Below, one piece after another: positions 16,237 to 25,104 of a stretch of 37,304 bases of DNA (positions are counted from its first letter, which is position 1; each line of letters opens with the position of its first letter). The translations under genes and the position numbers were made by a program. A model generated the notes under the pieces. That model did no database searches. It saw only the letters and a list, made by a program, of their open reading frames with translations, and was not told where the DNA came from. The DNA comes from Prevotellaceae bacterium UBA711 (GTDB lineage: Bacteria > Bacteroidota > Bacteroidia > Bacteroidales > Bacteroidaceae). The stretch covers positions 1 to 37,304 of the forward strand of contig DBLZ01000126.1 in assembly GCA_002297545.1 (NCBI GenBank), written 5' to 3'.

Positions 16237-19200
16237 ATGAACTCCACTCTGAAGATATACAAGGCATCGGCCGGTAGCGGCAAGACTTTCACGCTGACCG
16301 TGGAATACATCTATCTGATGATACGTCCGCAGGCCGACGAGGAGTACAGGCATACCTTGGCGGTGACCTTTACCAACAAGGCCACTGCTGAGATGAAGGA
16401 CCGTATTCTGCAACACCTGTATGGCATAGGTCATGGCCTGCCTGGCAGCGAGTCATACATGTCCAGACTGATGGAGAAACTCAGACATGACGGGCATCGC
16501 ATGACCGAGGAGCAGGTGAGAGAGCGTTGTGGCAAGGCGTTGACCCAGATCCTGCATGATTATAGCCGCTTCCGTGTGGAAACGATAGACAGCTTCTTCC
16601 AAAGCATACTGAGGAGCCTGGCCCGGGAGCTTGGACAAAGTTCCAATCTGCAGGTGGAGCTGAACGACCAGGAGCTGCTGGATATGGCTGTGGACCGGCT
16701 GATAGACTCACTTGACCAGGATGCCACGCTCCGGCGCATAGTCATACAGTATGTGGCCGACGAGTTGGACGAAAACGGCAAATGGAACATACAGTCGGCC
16801 ATCAAGACGTTTGGCCAGTGCATCTTCAAGGAAGACTTTATGCAACGGGACCGGAAGGACCGCGATGCCATATCGGACTTCGGGCAGGTACGGGCGTTCC
16901 GCACCTTCATGACAGAGATAATGGAACGTGCAGATGCCGACATCAGAGCATTGGCCCAAGCGATGCTGGACTATACTCGGGAGGTGTGCCGGTCCGAGTT
17001 CGTGGGCAAAAGGCAACCTGCGCCGCAGACATATCTGCAAAACATCATTGCAGACAAGGCACAGAATAATAGGACGGTGGCAAAAGGAGCCAAGTTTCAG
17101 GCTTTTCTGGACGACGGCAGCGCCCTGTTGCTTACCAAGTATAAAGGCGACGAGGCGACGTGTGCACAATTCCGGCAACTGGCTGACAAGTTTGTGGACT
17201 TCATGAGTAAGGAAGACACGCTGCGTCGCAGATACAACACGGCCAAGCTGGCCCGTCACTTCACCAATCAGTTGCAGCTCCTGTCGCGCATAGACGATAT
17301 AGTGCGTGACATAAACAACGAGCGGGAGACTTTCCCGCTGTCTTTCACTCCTACGTTGTTGTCGACCATGATTGCCGGGCAGGACAGCCCTTTTGTGTTC
17401 GAGAAGATAGGTACCGAGTTGTGGAACGTCATGATAGACGAGTTCCAAGACACAAGCCGCCTCCAGTGGGACAACTTCAGGGTGCTGCTGTTCGAGAACC
17501 AGTCCCTTGGCGGAACCGACCTGATTGTTGGCGACATCAAGCAGAGTATCTACCGATGGCGCGGTGGAGAATGGAGCCTGCTTAGCAACCTGGCCGATAC
17601 GATGCGCAAGTGGAAACCTGTGACAGAGACCTTGGACACCAACTACCGTAGCGAGCAGCGGATAGTGAAGTTCAACAATGATTTCTTCGTCAAGGCAGCC
17701 GCAACCCTGGATACTGTGGCTGGTGATGCGCGGTTTGCCATAGGAGGAGATTCTGGCATCTATAGTGACGTCCGGCAGGAGGTGCCATCGCAGAAAATGA
17801 AGTCTCCGCAAGGTTACTACAGCGTGACACTGCGTATCAGGGGGACAAAGGCCAACGGACAGCCCAAGCTTGCCCCGGAAGAGGAAAAGGAACGGATACT
17901 GGAAGATATGCTTTCGCAGATATGCGACCTGCATGCCAAAGGCTTGCCTCTGACGGAGATGGCCATATTGCTCCGCAAGAACAGACAGTCGGCCATCATA
18001 CTGGATTACTTCCAGCAGCATGCTCCGTCCGATATACGCATAGTCAGCGACGAGGCTTACCTCTTGGGCAATAGTACTATATCTACCATCATGGTATCTG
18101 CCATGCGAACGTTGATAGAGGACTACGAGACGAGTCCCGTACCATATCACCTGTTGTTGATGAACTATCAGACCAGGATAGAGGGCAGCGACCTGTCAAT
18201 GGACGCGATAATGCGCGGCAATGCTGTGGACATGCTTCCCGTGTTCCTGACTGAGGAGCGGGAAAGGTTGAAGCAACTGCCATTGTATGAACTGGTGGAA
18301 GAACTGTACAGACGATTGCACTTGGAGCGTTTGCAGGACCAGGACGCTTATCATTATGCCTTCCTGGATGCTGTGCAGCTTTATCTCCGGGACAACCCCA
18401 ACGACATCTACTCCTTCCTGGAGGCATGGGACACGACCCTGAGCCGACAGTCCATACCTTCCGGTAAGCAGGACGGCATCCGTATACTGACCATACACAA
18501 GTCCAAGGGACTGGAGTTCCATACCGTCTTCATGCCGTTCTGCGACTGGGAACTGGAGGCCGATAAGGGCGATACGCTTTGGTGCAAGGCAGAGCACGGA
18601 CACGACGAGTTCAATACGTTGGGTAAGATGCCGGTGGCGCGGACATCGGTCATGGCGCAATCATATTATAGCGGCAGATACAACGAAGAGCATCTGCAAA
18701 GCAGGGTAGATGAGCTTAATTCCCTCTATGTGGCCTTTACGCGTGCATCATGTAACATGTATATATGGGGCACATGTACGGACAAGTCCATTCAGGAGAG
18801 TGGCACCGTGGGCAACCTGTTGTGCACATGTCTCAATCCGGGGATGGAGTTCACGGATGGTGTGTGGCATACGGATGAGGGTGAGCCGGTCACGACCGTC
18901 AAACAGGAGCATGCCAGCGACAACCGCATGCTGCCCGACCATACTCCTAAGCATGTGGATATGGTCAGCTACAAGGCACGTTTGAATTTCCGCCAAAGCA
19001 ACGAAGCGCGTGAGATGCTTGATACGGCCGGGAGCACGCGGGCGCTGGGAACTTTGTTCCACAGCATCATGGCAGAGATACTGGATGCCGACCACATAGG
19101 TCGTGTGTTGAAACGTAGCCTCATGCAAGGGCGCCTGACGCTGCAGCAACACGACGAACTGGTCGGCTATTTGTGTGGCATACGTGACAATGCACTGATA

Positions 19201-19476
19201 GCCTCGTGGTTTGACCCTCGGAACCGTGTCTTTGCCGAGTGTGACATACTTGATCCATCCGCATGCAGGCATGACAAGCGTAATCAGCGTCCTGACCGCA
19301 TCGTCATGAGAGATGGAGTGATCACGGTAGTGGACTATAAGTTTGGTGACGAGCACGGCGGCTACAAGGGACAGGTGAGGAACTACATGCGCCTGCTTCG
19401 AGAAATCTATCCCGCTTATGATGTGCAGGGCTACCTGTGGTACGTAAAGCGTGGGACAACGGAGACGGTAAATTGA
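16237..19476 (+). CDS. addA: UvrD/RecB-family helicase-nuclease, AddA-like subunit
   Basis: This 1079-residue protein is a superfamily 1A helicase fused to a RecB-type nuclease, the AddA (RexA) side of the complex that resects double-strand breaks for RecA. Motifs in order are Walker A KASAGSGKT (9-17), VMIDEFQDTSRLQWDNF (about 398), VGDIKQSIYRWRGGEW (about 430), LDTNYRS, IRILTIHKSKGLEF (about 749) and YVAFTRAS (about 831). A C-terminal PD-(D/E)XK nuclease follows, with RPDRI (about 1017) and VVDYKFG (about 1031). The start MNSTLKIYKASAG is chosen over an in-frame ATG at 16159 because that one lies upstream of the promoter box. The next gene starts 8 nt later and is its AddB-like partner. RecB is an alternative name used in some annotations. 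Confidence 0.92.
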   Translation: MNSTLKIYKASAGSGKTFTLTVEYIYLMIRPQADEEYRHTLAVTFTNKATAEMKDRILQHLYGIGHGLPGSESYMSRLMEKLRHDGHRMTEEQVRERCGKALTQILHDYSRFRVETIDSFFQSILRSLARELGQSSNLQVELNDQELLDMAVDRLIDSLDQDATLRRIVIQYVADELDENGKWNIQSAIKTFGQCIFKEDFMQRDRKDRDAISDFGQVRAFRTFMTEIMERADADIRALAQAMLDYTREVCRSEFVGKRQPAPQTYLQNIIADKAQNNRTVAKGAKFQAFLDDGSALLLTKYKGDEATCAQFRQLADKFVDFMSKEDTLRRRYNTAKLARHFTNQLQLLSRIDDIVRDINNERETFPLSFTPTLLSTMIAGQDSPFVFEKIGTELWNVMIDEFQDTSRLQWDNFRVLLFENQSLGGTDLIVGDIKQSIYRWRGGEWSLLSNLADTMRKWKPVTETLDTNYRSEQRIVKFNNDFFVKAAATLDTVAGDARFAIGGDSGIYSDVRQEVPSQKMKSPQGYYSVTLRIRGTKANGQPKLAPEEEKERILEDMLSQICDLHAKGLPLTEMAILLRKNRQSAIILDYFQQHAPSDIRIVSDEAYLLGNSTISTIMVSAMRTLIEDYETSPVPYHLLLMNYQTRIEGSDLSMDAIMRGNAVDMLPVFLTEERERLKQLPLYELVEELYRRLHLERLQDQDAYHYAFLDAVQLYLRDNPNDIYSFLEAWDTTLSRQSIPSGKQDGIRILTIHKSKGLEFHTVFMPFCDWELEADKGDTLWCKAEHGHDEFNTLGKMPVARTSVMAQSYYSGRYNEEHLQSRVDELNSLYVAFTRASCNMYIWGTCTDKSIQESGTVGNLLCTCLNPGMEFTDGVWHTDEGEPVTTVKQEHASDNRMLPDHTPKHVDMVSYKARLNFRQSNEAREMLDTAGSTRALGTLFHSIMAEILDADHIGRVLKRSLMQGRLTLQQHDELVGYLCGIRDNALIASWFDPRNRVFAECDILDPSACRHDKRNQRPDRIVMRDGVITVVDYKFGDEHGGYKGQVRNYMRLLREIYPAYDVQGYLWYVKRGTTETVN

Positions 19477-19484
19477 CTGCGGCT

Positions 19485-22343
19485 ATGAAAGAAAACAACT
19501 GGAGCGATAATACTTTCCTGGCATGTGTGGCGCGGGATCTGATGCAGCGCTTTGGCAACGATATGACCAACGTGACCGTGGTCTTTCCCAACAAGCGTGC
19601 GCGCCTGTTTCTGAATGAGGAACTGCTATCGCGCACGGCATCCCCCATGTGGGCACCAAGGTATGCCACCATAGGCGAACTGTTCGACTCGGTCGTAGGT
19701 GATGAGGTGATGGAACCCATACCGGCCATCTGCCGTCTATATCATATATATAAGGAAGCAATGGGCACCAAGGCCGAGTCGCTGGACATGTTCTGGGGAT
19801 GGGGCGAGATTCTGTTGCAAGACTTCGAGGACATCGATAAGCACATGGTGGATGCCGATGCTCTGTTCCTCAACGCCCTTGAGCTTAATAGAATGGAGTC
19901 TTTGGATTTCCTTACCGACGACCAGCGGGCTGCCTTGGAACACTTCTTTGGAACCCTTGTCTCGGAAAACAAGACGCGCATCCAGGAGCGCTTTGCCGAA
20001 CTGTGGGCCATCATGCCACGCCTATACCATGGCATACGGGAGAACATGCCAGATGGCGTGATGCCATACCGTGGTGCCTTGGAGCGCAAGGCTGTGGAGA
20101 ACATGGCTCTTTTGGAGCATGACGAGGAGCGGAGGTACTGCTTTGTGGGCTTCAATATGTTGAGTGAGACGGAAAAGAAGCTCATGTCCTATCTGCATGG
20201 CAGTGGCAAGGCACTGTTCTATTGGGACTATGACGTGATGTATCAGGGCAAACGCGACTTTGAGGCTGGCGACTTCATACGCGAGAACCTGCTACGCTTC
20301 CCCAATGCCATGGCCGGTTATGATATATACAACAACCTCGTTCATAAGACGGACGTGACCTTTGTCTCCACGTCCACTGACAGTATTGCCACGCGCTACA
20401 TACCCGAATGGCTGGGCGAGCATTTGACTGCAACCGAACGTGAGACGGCACTTGTCCTATGTGACGAGCACCAACTCCAAACCGTGCTTCATGCCATACC
20501 GGATGACGAAGGCAAGACAGGCACCCCAAGGGACGTGAACATCACCATGGGCTATACACTGACCGGCACGCCCGTCTTCAGTCTCGTCATGGCTTTGATA
20601 GCCTTGCAGACCGATGGATGGGACGAGAAGCGGAGGCGCTTCCGACTGTCGTTCCTGAAGACTGTGACCCTGCATCCTTATTCCGCCCATCTGGACGATG
20701 CGTTGTGGAACAGGAGAATAGACACGACGGTTGCCGCGGACCTGGTGGAATATCTGGACGCTGCCGTTACGGCTTTGGCCGAGAAAGCCAAGGAGAACGG
20801 CGACTTTGATGATGTCCTGATGCTCGAAAGCATATACCTTATGCACAAGGCATTGCGCCAGTTCCTCGATGTAGTGACCGATGCCGAATATCCGCTCCAC
20901 ATGCAGCCGGCCACGTTGCGGCGCCTGCTCCGACGTGTGTTGGGCACCCGTAGCATCCCCTTCAACGGTGAGCCGGCACAGGGCCTGCAGGTGATGGGCG
21001 TCTTGGAGACCCGATGCCTGGACTTCCGCAACATACTGATGTTGAACGTGGGCGAGGGCTTCCTGCCCAAGAGCGGCATGGACAATTCCATGATACCCTT
21101 TACGCTGAGAGTGGGCTTCGGCCTTACCACCATACGCCATCGCGTGGCGGTGTTCGCCTATTACTTCTACCGCCTTATTCAGCGTGCAGAGCATGTCACC
21201 TGCATTTATAACGAGAATTCCTCCGGCAATGTACGGCACGAGATGAGCCGCTTCCTGCGCCAATTGCAGGCAGAGACCGATTTGCCTATCCGTTATCTGA
21301 GGCTGGAGGCATCGCAGGAAAGCGTGCTGACGGCCTTGGGCGAGATACCGAAGAACCGAGAGATACTGAGGCTGCTGCACGAGAGGCACGACCTCCGGTT
21401 CAACACATCGGCGCGTCCGCTCAGTCCCTCGGCCATCAACCGCTATCTGGACTGCAAGATGAAGTTCTATCTGTCCAGCGTGTGTGGCATGAGGATAGAG
21501 CAGGACCCGGATGACGGCATAGATGCCCGCATGATGGGCAACATATTCCACAATGCCGCAGAACAGATATATAAGGAGATGATGTCCCATGCCAAGGGCA
21601 ATACCCTCACTCGTGAACAGATTTCGGCCTATACGAAGGATAAGGGCGAAAGACTGCAGCACATCATAGACGAGCAGTTTGCAATAGAATGCAACGTTAC
21701 CGATTTCCGTGGCGAGAACATACTAATCCGAGAGGTGATAGAGCGTTACCTCCTGAACCTCCTGCGATGGGATGCCAGACATGCGCCCATCACCATCGAA
21801 GAGATGGAAAGTGACGTCTTCATGCCCATTAACGTGAGGGTGGGAGAGGAGACCGTGAGCATATTGACCGGTGGACGTGTAGACCGCATGGACACCCTCT
21901 GTGACGGCGAGGGCCGCAGGCAATGGCGCATTGTGGACTACAAGACGGGAGCGCACGAAAATGTTGTCAGCAAACTGGACAACCTCTTCATGTCTGGCAA
22001 CATGCATGCCGGCTACTATCTGCAGACGTTTCTCTATGCCCTGGCTGCCAGGCACATGGGAAAGACCCGCTTGCCCATCCGCCCCGTACTGTTCTATCCG
22101 GCTCATGCCGGCCGCGAAGACTATGACCCAACGATGCGTATCGGCGCGGGCGATGACCTGCGGACCGATGACAGCGGCATGCCGTCAGGCCCGGTGATAG
22201 ACATAGCTCCATACGAGGAAGTGTTCGTGAGCGGCTTGGCCGAAGTGGTGGCCGAGATATTCTCGCCCGACGTGCCATTCAGCAAGACGCCAAACGCTGA
22301 GGCATGCAAGTACTGCGACTACAGGAAACTGTGCAACAGATGA
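19485..22343 (+). CDS. addB: AddB-like PD-(D/E)XK nuclease subunit with iron-sulfur motif
   Basis: This 952-residue protein resembles AddB, the second helicase-nuclease-complex subunit. The N-terminal half has the divergent helicase-like fold (VTVVFPNKRARLFLNEEL; FNMLSETEKKL) without a clear Walker A. The C-terminal part, from LSPSAINRYLDCKMKFYL, is a nuclease with GRVDRMD (about 797) and IVDYKTG (about 816). Four cysteines fit the AddB iron-sulfur cluster pattern: Cys657 before the nuclease core and Cys941, Cys944 and Cys950 in CKYCDYRKLC at the end. With AddA also carrying a nuclease, the complex would be of the dual-nuclease type. An upstream in-frame ATG at 19437 lies inside addA; 19485, 8 nt after the addA stop, is preferred. 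Strong operonic coupling supports the assignment. Confidence 0.88.
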   Translation: MKENNWSDNTFLACVARDLMQRFGNDMTNVTVVFPNKRARLFLNEELLSRTASPMWAPRYATIGELFDSVVGDEVMEPIPAICRLYHIYKEAMGTKAESLDMFWGWGEILLQDFEDIDKHMVDADALFLNALELNRMESLDFLTDDQRAALEHFFGTLVSENKTRIQERFAELWAIMPRLYHGIRENMPDGVMPYRGALERKAVENMALLEHDEERRYCFVGFNMLSETEKKLMSYLHGSGKALFYWDYDVMYQGKRDFEAGDFIRENLLRFPNAMAGYDIYNNLVHKTDVTFVSTSTDSIATRYIPEWLGEHLTATERETALVLCDEHQLQTVLHAIPDDEGKTGTPRDVNITMGYTLTGTPVFSLVMALIALQTDGWDEKRRRFRLSFLKTVTLHPYSAHLDDALWNRRIDTTVAADLVEYLDAAVTALAEKAKENGDFDDVLMLESIYLMHKALRQFLDVVTDAEYPLHMQPATLRRLLRRVLGTRSIPFNGEPAQGLQVMGVLETRCLDFRNILMLNVGEGFLPKSGMDNSMIPFTLRVGFGLTTIRHRVAVFAYYFYRLIQRAEHVTCIYNENSSGNVRHEMSRFLRQLQAETDLPIRYLRLEASQESVLTALGEIPKNREILRLLHERHDLRFNTSARPLSPSAINRYLDCKMKFYLSSVCGMRIEQDPDDGIDARMMGNIFHNAAEQIYKEMMSHAKGNTLTREQISAYTKDKGERLQHIIDEQFAIECNVTDFRGENILIREVIERYLLNLLRWDARHAPITIEEMESDVFMPINVRVGEETVSILTGGRVDRMDTLCDGEGRRQWRIVDYKTGAHENVVSKLDNLFMSGNMHAGYYLQTFLYALAARHMGKTRLPIRPVLFYPAHAGREDYDPTMRIGAGDDLRTDDSGMPSGPVIDIAPYEEVFVSGLAEVVAEIFSPDVPFSKTPNAEACKYCDYRKLCNR

Positions 22344-22401
22344 CACCGTGACAGAAGAGAAACACCAAATACATATTATTAACAACCTAAACTAACTTTA
22401 G

Positions 22402-24333
22402 ATGAAGAAAGGTATTTTATCATTCGTGATGGTTGCGGCATTTGCAGGCACTCTCACCGCCCAGGAGGCAGGAGGCGTGGGCTTTGTCGTGCCCACAGTC
22501 AAGAACATCAGCCAAAGCAAGGGAACGGCCTCCGTATCGTCCCAAGCAGAAGTGAACGTCAACGACAAGAGCCTGAACTATGCGGCCGAGTATCTGAGGA
22601 GCAGCCTCATGCTGGTAGGCGCACCCAAGGACGGTGATTCTGCTGCTATTGAGTTGCAGATCGTCAAGAACAAGAAGTTGGAAAACGAAGGCTACATCCT
22701 GGACGTGACCCCCGCCAAGATAGTGATCTCAGGCCAAACGCCCCAGGCAGTCATGTGGGGCATACAGACGCTCCTGCAGATGCACGACTCGCAGGAGTCC
22801 GACGGTACGTTCACTATCCCGGCGTGCAAGATACAGGACAAGCCGGACTATGCATACCGTGGCTTTCTGATTGATGTGGCACGCAAGTTCTTCCCCTTGG
22901 ACTACTTGAAGAACCTCGTCCGCACCATGTCTTATTACAAAATGAACGTATTGCAGGTGCACTTGAACGACAACGGATTCAAGAAGTATTTCCACAACAA
23001 TTGGGACGAAACCTATGCCGCATTCCGCCTGGAGAGCGAGCGTTTCCCGGAGTTGACCGCTAAGGACGGCCACTACACCAAGGCCGAGTTCCGCGAGTTC
23101 GTCAAGGAGTCAGCCAAGCTTGGCGTGGAGATTATCCCGGAGATTGACGTGCCGGCCCACTCTCTGGCCTTTGCCCACTACCGTCCCTCCTTGTCATCTG
23201 ACAAGTACGGTGTAGACCACCTCGATCTTACCAACCCCAATGTCATCCCCTTTATAGACAGCGTCTTCGTGGAGTACATGGAGGGCAAGGATCCTGTCTT
23301 CGCCGGCCCGCGTGTCAGTGTGGGTACCGATGAGTACAGCAATGCCGACAAGCAGGTAGTGGAACTCTTCCGTGCCTTCACCGATCACCTGATCAAACTG
23401 GTTGAGGGCTACGGTTATCAGGCCAAGCTTTGGGGTGCTCTGAGCCATGCCAATGGCGAGACTCCGGTAAAGAGCGATAACGTATTGATGGACATCTGGT
23501 ACAACGGCTATGCCAATCCCAGGGACATGAAGGCGCAGGGCTACCAGATGGTGAGCATACCCGACGGCTTCGTGTATATTGTTCCCGCAGCTGGGTATTA
23601 TTATGATTACCTGAACGTTAAGTTCCTCTATGAGCGTTGGACTCCGGCCAAGATAGGCAGTGAGCAGTTCGACGAGAAGGATCCTCAGATAGAGGGCGGA
23701 GCTTTTGCCGTGTGGAATGATGTGTGTGGCAACGGTATCAGCGTGGGCGACGTACACCACCGTGTGTTCCCGGCCATGCAGGTCATTGCCGAGAAGTGCT
23801 GGCACGCGGTTAACGACACCGTCAACTTTGCCAAGTGGGACGAGGGACGCAAGCTCTTGGGCGAGGGACCTGGCGTGAACGAACTTGGCAGCACCGAGGC
23901 CGACATCCGCATCTTGCGCCCCGGACAGCCTATCGGTGGCAACGAGTATGCTCAGATTGGCTATGATTATCAGGTTGACTTCGATATAACATGGGATAAG
24001 GAGATACCGGGAACCATGCTGACAAAAAGCGCACGTGCCACATTCTACCTCGCAGATCCCGTCAGCGGTATGCTGGGCTTCAGTCGCGACGGCTATCTGT
24101 TCACATTCAAGTACAGCGGCCGTCCCGGAGTCACCGAGCACCTGACCATCAAGGGTACCAACAAGAAGACCGAACTGTGGGTCAACGGCAAGTTGTTCCA
24201 AACTCTCAACTATGACGAAAGACTGGCAGCCGATGCCAAGCCCTACAACGTAGTGCGCACGCTGGTATTCCCCCTGTACAGGGCAGGTCGTTTCCATAGT
24301 GCTGTGACAAACTTCAAGGCCAGGAAACTTTGA
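22402..24333 (+). CDS. Divergent GH20-family hexosaminidase-like secreted protein
   Basis: This 643-residue exported protein has a signal peptide (about 20 residues, ending LTAQ), a GH20b-like domain (about 25-140) and a GH20-type barrel from YAYRGFLIDVARKFFPLDYLK. The usual HIGGDE is replaced by VSVGTDEY, keeping the Asp310-Glu311 pair. The usual HWHLTDDQGWR is replaced by VHLNDNGF. Barrel features such as EIIPEIDVPAHSLAF and GGAFAVWNDVCGN remain. Residues from about 500 to the end form a beta-rich, possibly concanavalin-like module (ARATFYLADPVSGMLGFSRDGY). It probably acts on beta-linked GlcNAc or GalNAc, but with different substrate contacts from the enzyme at 8369. It lacks the GKKV tail of that enzyme. 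It follows addB after 58 nt, yet looks like a separate unit functionally. Confidence 0.82.
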   Translation: MKKGILSFVMVAAFAGTLTAQEAGGVGFVVPTVKNISQSKGTASVSSQAEVNVNDKSLNYAAEYLRSSLMLVGAPKDGDSAAIELQIVKNKKLENEGYILDVTPAKIVISGQTPQAVMWGIQTLLQMHDSQESDGTFTIPACKIQDKPDYAYRGFLIDVARKFFPLDYLKNLVRTMSYYKMNVLQVHLNDNGFKKYFHNNWDETYAAFRLESERFPELTAKDGHYTKAEFREFVKESAKLGVEIIPEIDVPAHSLAFAHYRPSLSSDKYGVDHLDLTNPNVIPFIDSVFVEYMEGKDPVFAGPRVSVGTDEYSNADKQVVELFRAFTDHLIKLVEGYGYQAKLWGALSHANGETPVKSDNVLMDIWYNGYANPRDMKAQGYQMVSIPDGFVYIVPAAGYYYDYLNVKFLYERWTPAKIGSEQFDEKDPQIEGGAFAVWNDVCGNGISVGDVHHRVFPAMQVIAEKCWHAVNDTVNFAKWDEGRKLLGEGPGVNELGSTEADIRILRPGQPIGGNEYAQIGYDYQVDFDITWDKEIPGTMLTKSARATFYLADPVSGMLGFSRDGYLFTFKYSGRPGVTEHLTIKGTNKKTELWVNGKLFQTLNYDERLAADAKPYNVVRTLVFPLYRAGRFHSAVTNFKARKL

Positions 24334-24407
24334 TAGCGCCTATACGTTCGTTGTCGTTTGTCCGGCAGTGAGCGTTTCCTCCCTCTTTGGAGGATATTGC
24401 TGAAATA

Positions 24408-24448
24408 ACTGGCATCCGGTTCACATCTCTTATGGACCGGATGCCAGT
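24408..24448 (+). terminator. Hairpin downstream of the second GH20 gene
   Basis: ACTGGCATCCGGT (24408-24420) and ACCGGATGCCAGT (24436-24448) are perfect 13-bp arms around a 15-nt loop, 75 nt after the GH20 stop. The following bases CTTGTAATG hold few T, so termination may be weak or factor-aided. Confidence 0.75.
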
Positions 24449-24650
24449 CTTGTAATGCTCGTCCCGCCATGCCACGGGGCGTTGCGTCGGCTGTCATGGG
24501 ACGTGGGGCGAATAAACCGGAATATGCGTCACAAAGAACCGGAATATGAGACAGCATAAACCGGTTTTCTGGTGTGAGAAAACCGGTTTGTTTCAGGTCC
24601 ACCCCGTGGCACGTGATACCAGACACGGCATGCTTCATGGGGGCGGACCG
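24449..24650. other. Gene-free stretch holding the second palindrome array
   Basis: Between the GH20 terminator and the stop codon of the small minus-strand ORF, the only structure seen is the 22-bp-period array (24515-24588). The decamer GCCATGCCAC occurs at 24466-24475 here and at 12164-12173 beside array 1, which may be chance. Confidence 0.6.
24515..24588. repeat. Array 2: four AACCGG-core units at exact 22-bp period
   Basis: Cores lie at 24515-24522 (AACCGGAA), 24537-24544 (AACCGGAA), 24559-24566 (AACCGGTT) and 24581-24588 (AACCGGTT). Starts are exactly 22 bp apart, as in array 1. The first two share a longer AACCGGAATATG; the last two are perfect palindromes. Flanks echo array 1 by unit: unit 3 is preceded by GCATA in both, and unit 4 is followed by TGTT in both. 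The remaining spacer sequence is unrelated. Confidence 0.93.
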
Positions 24651-24878
24651 TTACTTCTGCTCCACAAGTCTGTACTGACGTATGCCTGCTCCTATCTGTC
24701 CGGCGTATTCCCGGTTCCATGGTCCGCTCTTGGACTCTATGCGCTTGACGAGGTGTACCTTACCGCGCTCGGGGCTTTGACGTATCGCTTCGATGCAAAC
24801 CCGGTCAAGAGCCTCGGGATCAAGTGGCGCAAGATGTCGAGGTCGCCCATCTATCTGCGTAGCTGCTGGAATGGTCAT
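24651..24878 (-). CDS. Small protein of unknown function (75 residues)
   Basis: I do not recognise this ORF. It encodes 75 residues with no signal peptide, rich in charged residues, with a helix-like segment DPEALDRVCIEAIRQ and a distinctive C-terminal part (VKRIESKSGPWNREYAGQ, then IRQYRLVEQK). Codon use matches the real genes here: ATA for five of seven isoleucines and AAG for all lysines, which argues against a chance frame. The frame opens a few codons further upstream after a TGA, so another start is possible. No clear TAnnTTTG promoter was found. The stop codon is about 60 nt from array 2. It could be a real small gene, or the remnant of a longer one. Confidence 0.45.
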   Translation of the reverse strand: MTIPAATQIDGRPRHLAPLDPEALDRVCIEAIRQSPERGKVHLVKRIESKSGPWNREYAGQIGAGIRQYRLVEQK

Positions 24879-25068
24879 GCGGTCACAGTCGGCTGAATGT
24901 TGTCATAAGGGTCCTATGTGGAGTTATGTGAATGTTTGAGTGATGTGGCTCGGGATATTGTGGATCTGGCCGATGTACGTAGTGCCCAAAAGCTGATGGT
25001 TTTGTACAATTACATACCTTATTGTAATATATCGGGGCGAAGAACTCCGCACTTTGCTCTTTTTTTCA

Positions 25069-25076
25069 TAACTTTA
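25069..25076 (+). promoter_or_regulatory. -7 promoter box for serS
   Basis: TAACTTTA at 25069-25076 differs from TAnnTTTG only in the last base and follows a T-rich stretch. The predicted leader before the serS ATG at 25105 is about 25 nt, too short for a T-box. An inverted repeat, ATTACA with TGTAAT, lies upstream near 25011-25030. Confidence 0.55.
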
Positions 25077-25104
25077 CGGCCGCAATATAATAACTACATA
25101 CCAG

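Noticed and set aside
16056..16310. N-terminal extension of PanB
   Set aside because: It spans the promoter and runs into addA; the family start and the AGGAGG site favour 16055.
16708..18150. Long antisense ORF (480 codons) inside addA
   Set aside because: Opposite the helicase motifs of addA; composition is typical of a shadow frame.
20457..21662. Antisense ORF (401 codons) inside addB
   Set aside because: Fully covered by the coding frame of addB and without domain signals.
22393..22400. TAACTTTA one base before the second GH20 start as a promoter
   Set aside because: The last base deviates and transcription would start inside the gene, so a chance match is more likely.
25011..25104. 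T-box riboswitch before serS
   Set aside because: The predicted leader is about 25 nt, and T-box elements are not expected in this phylum.
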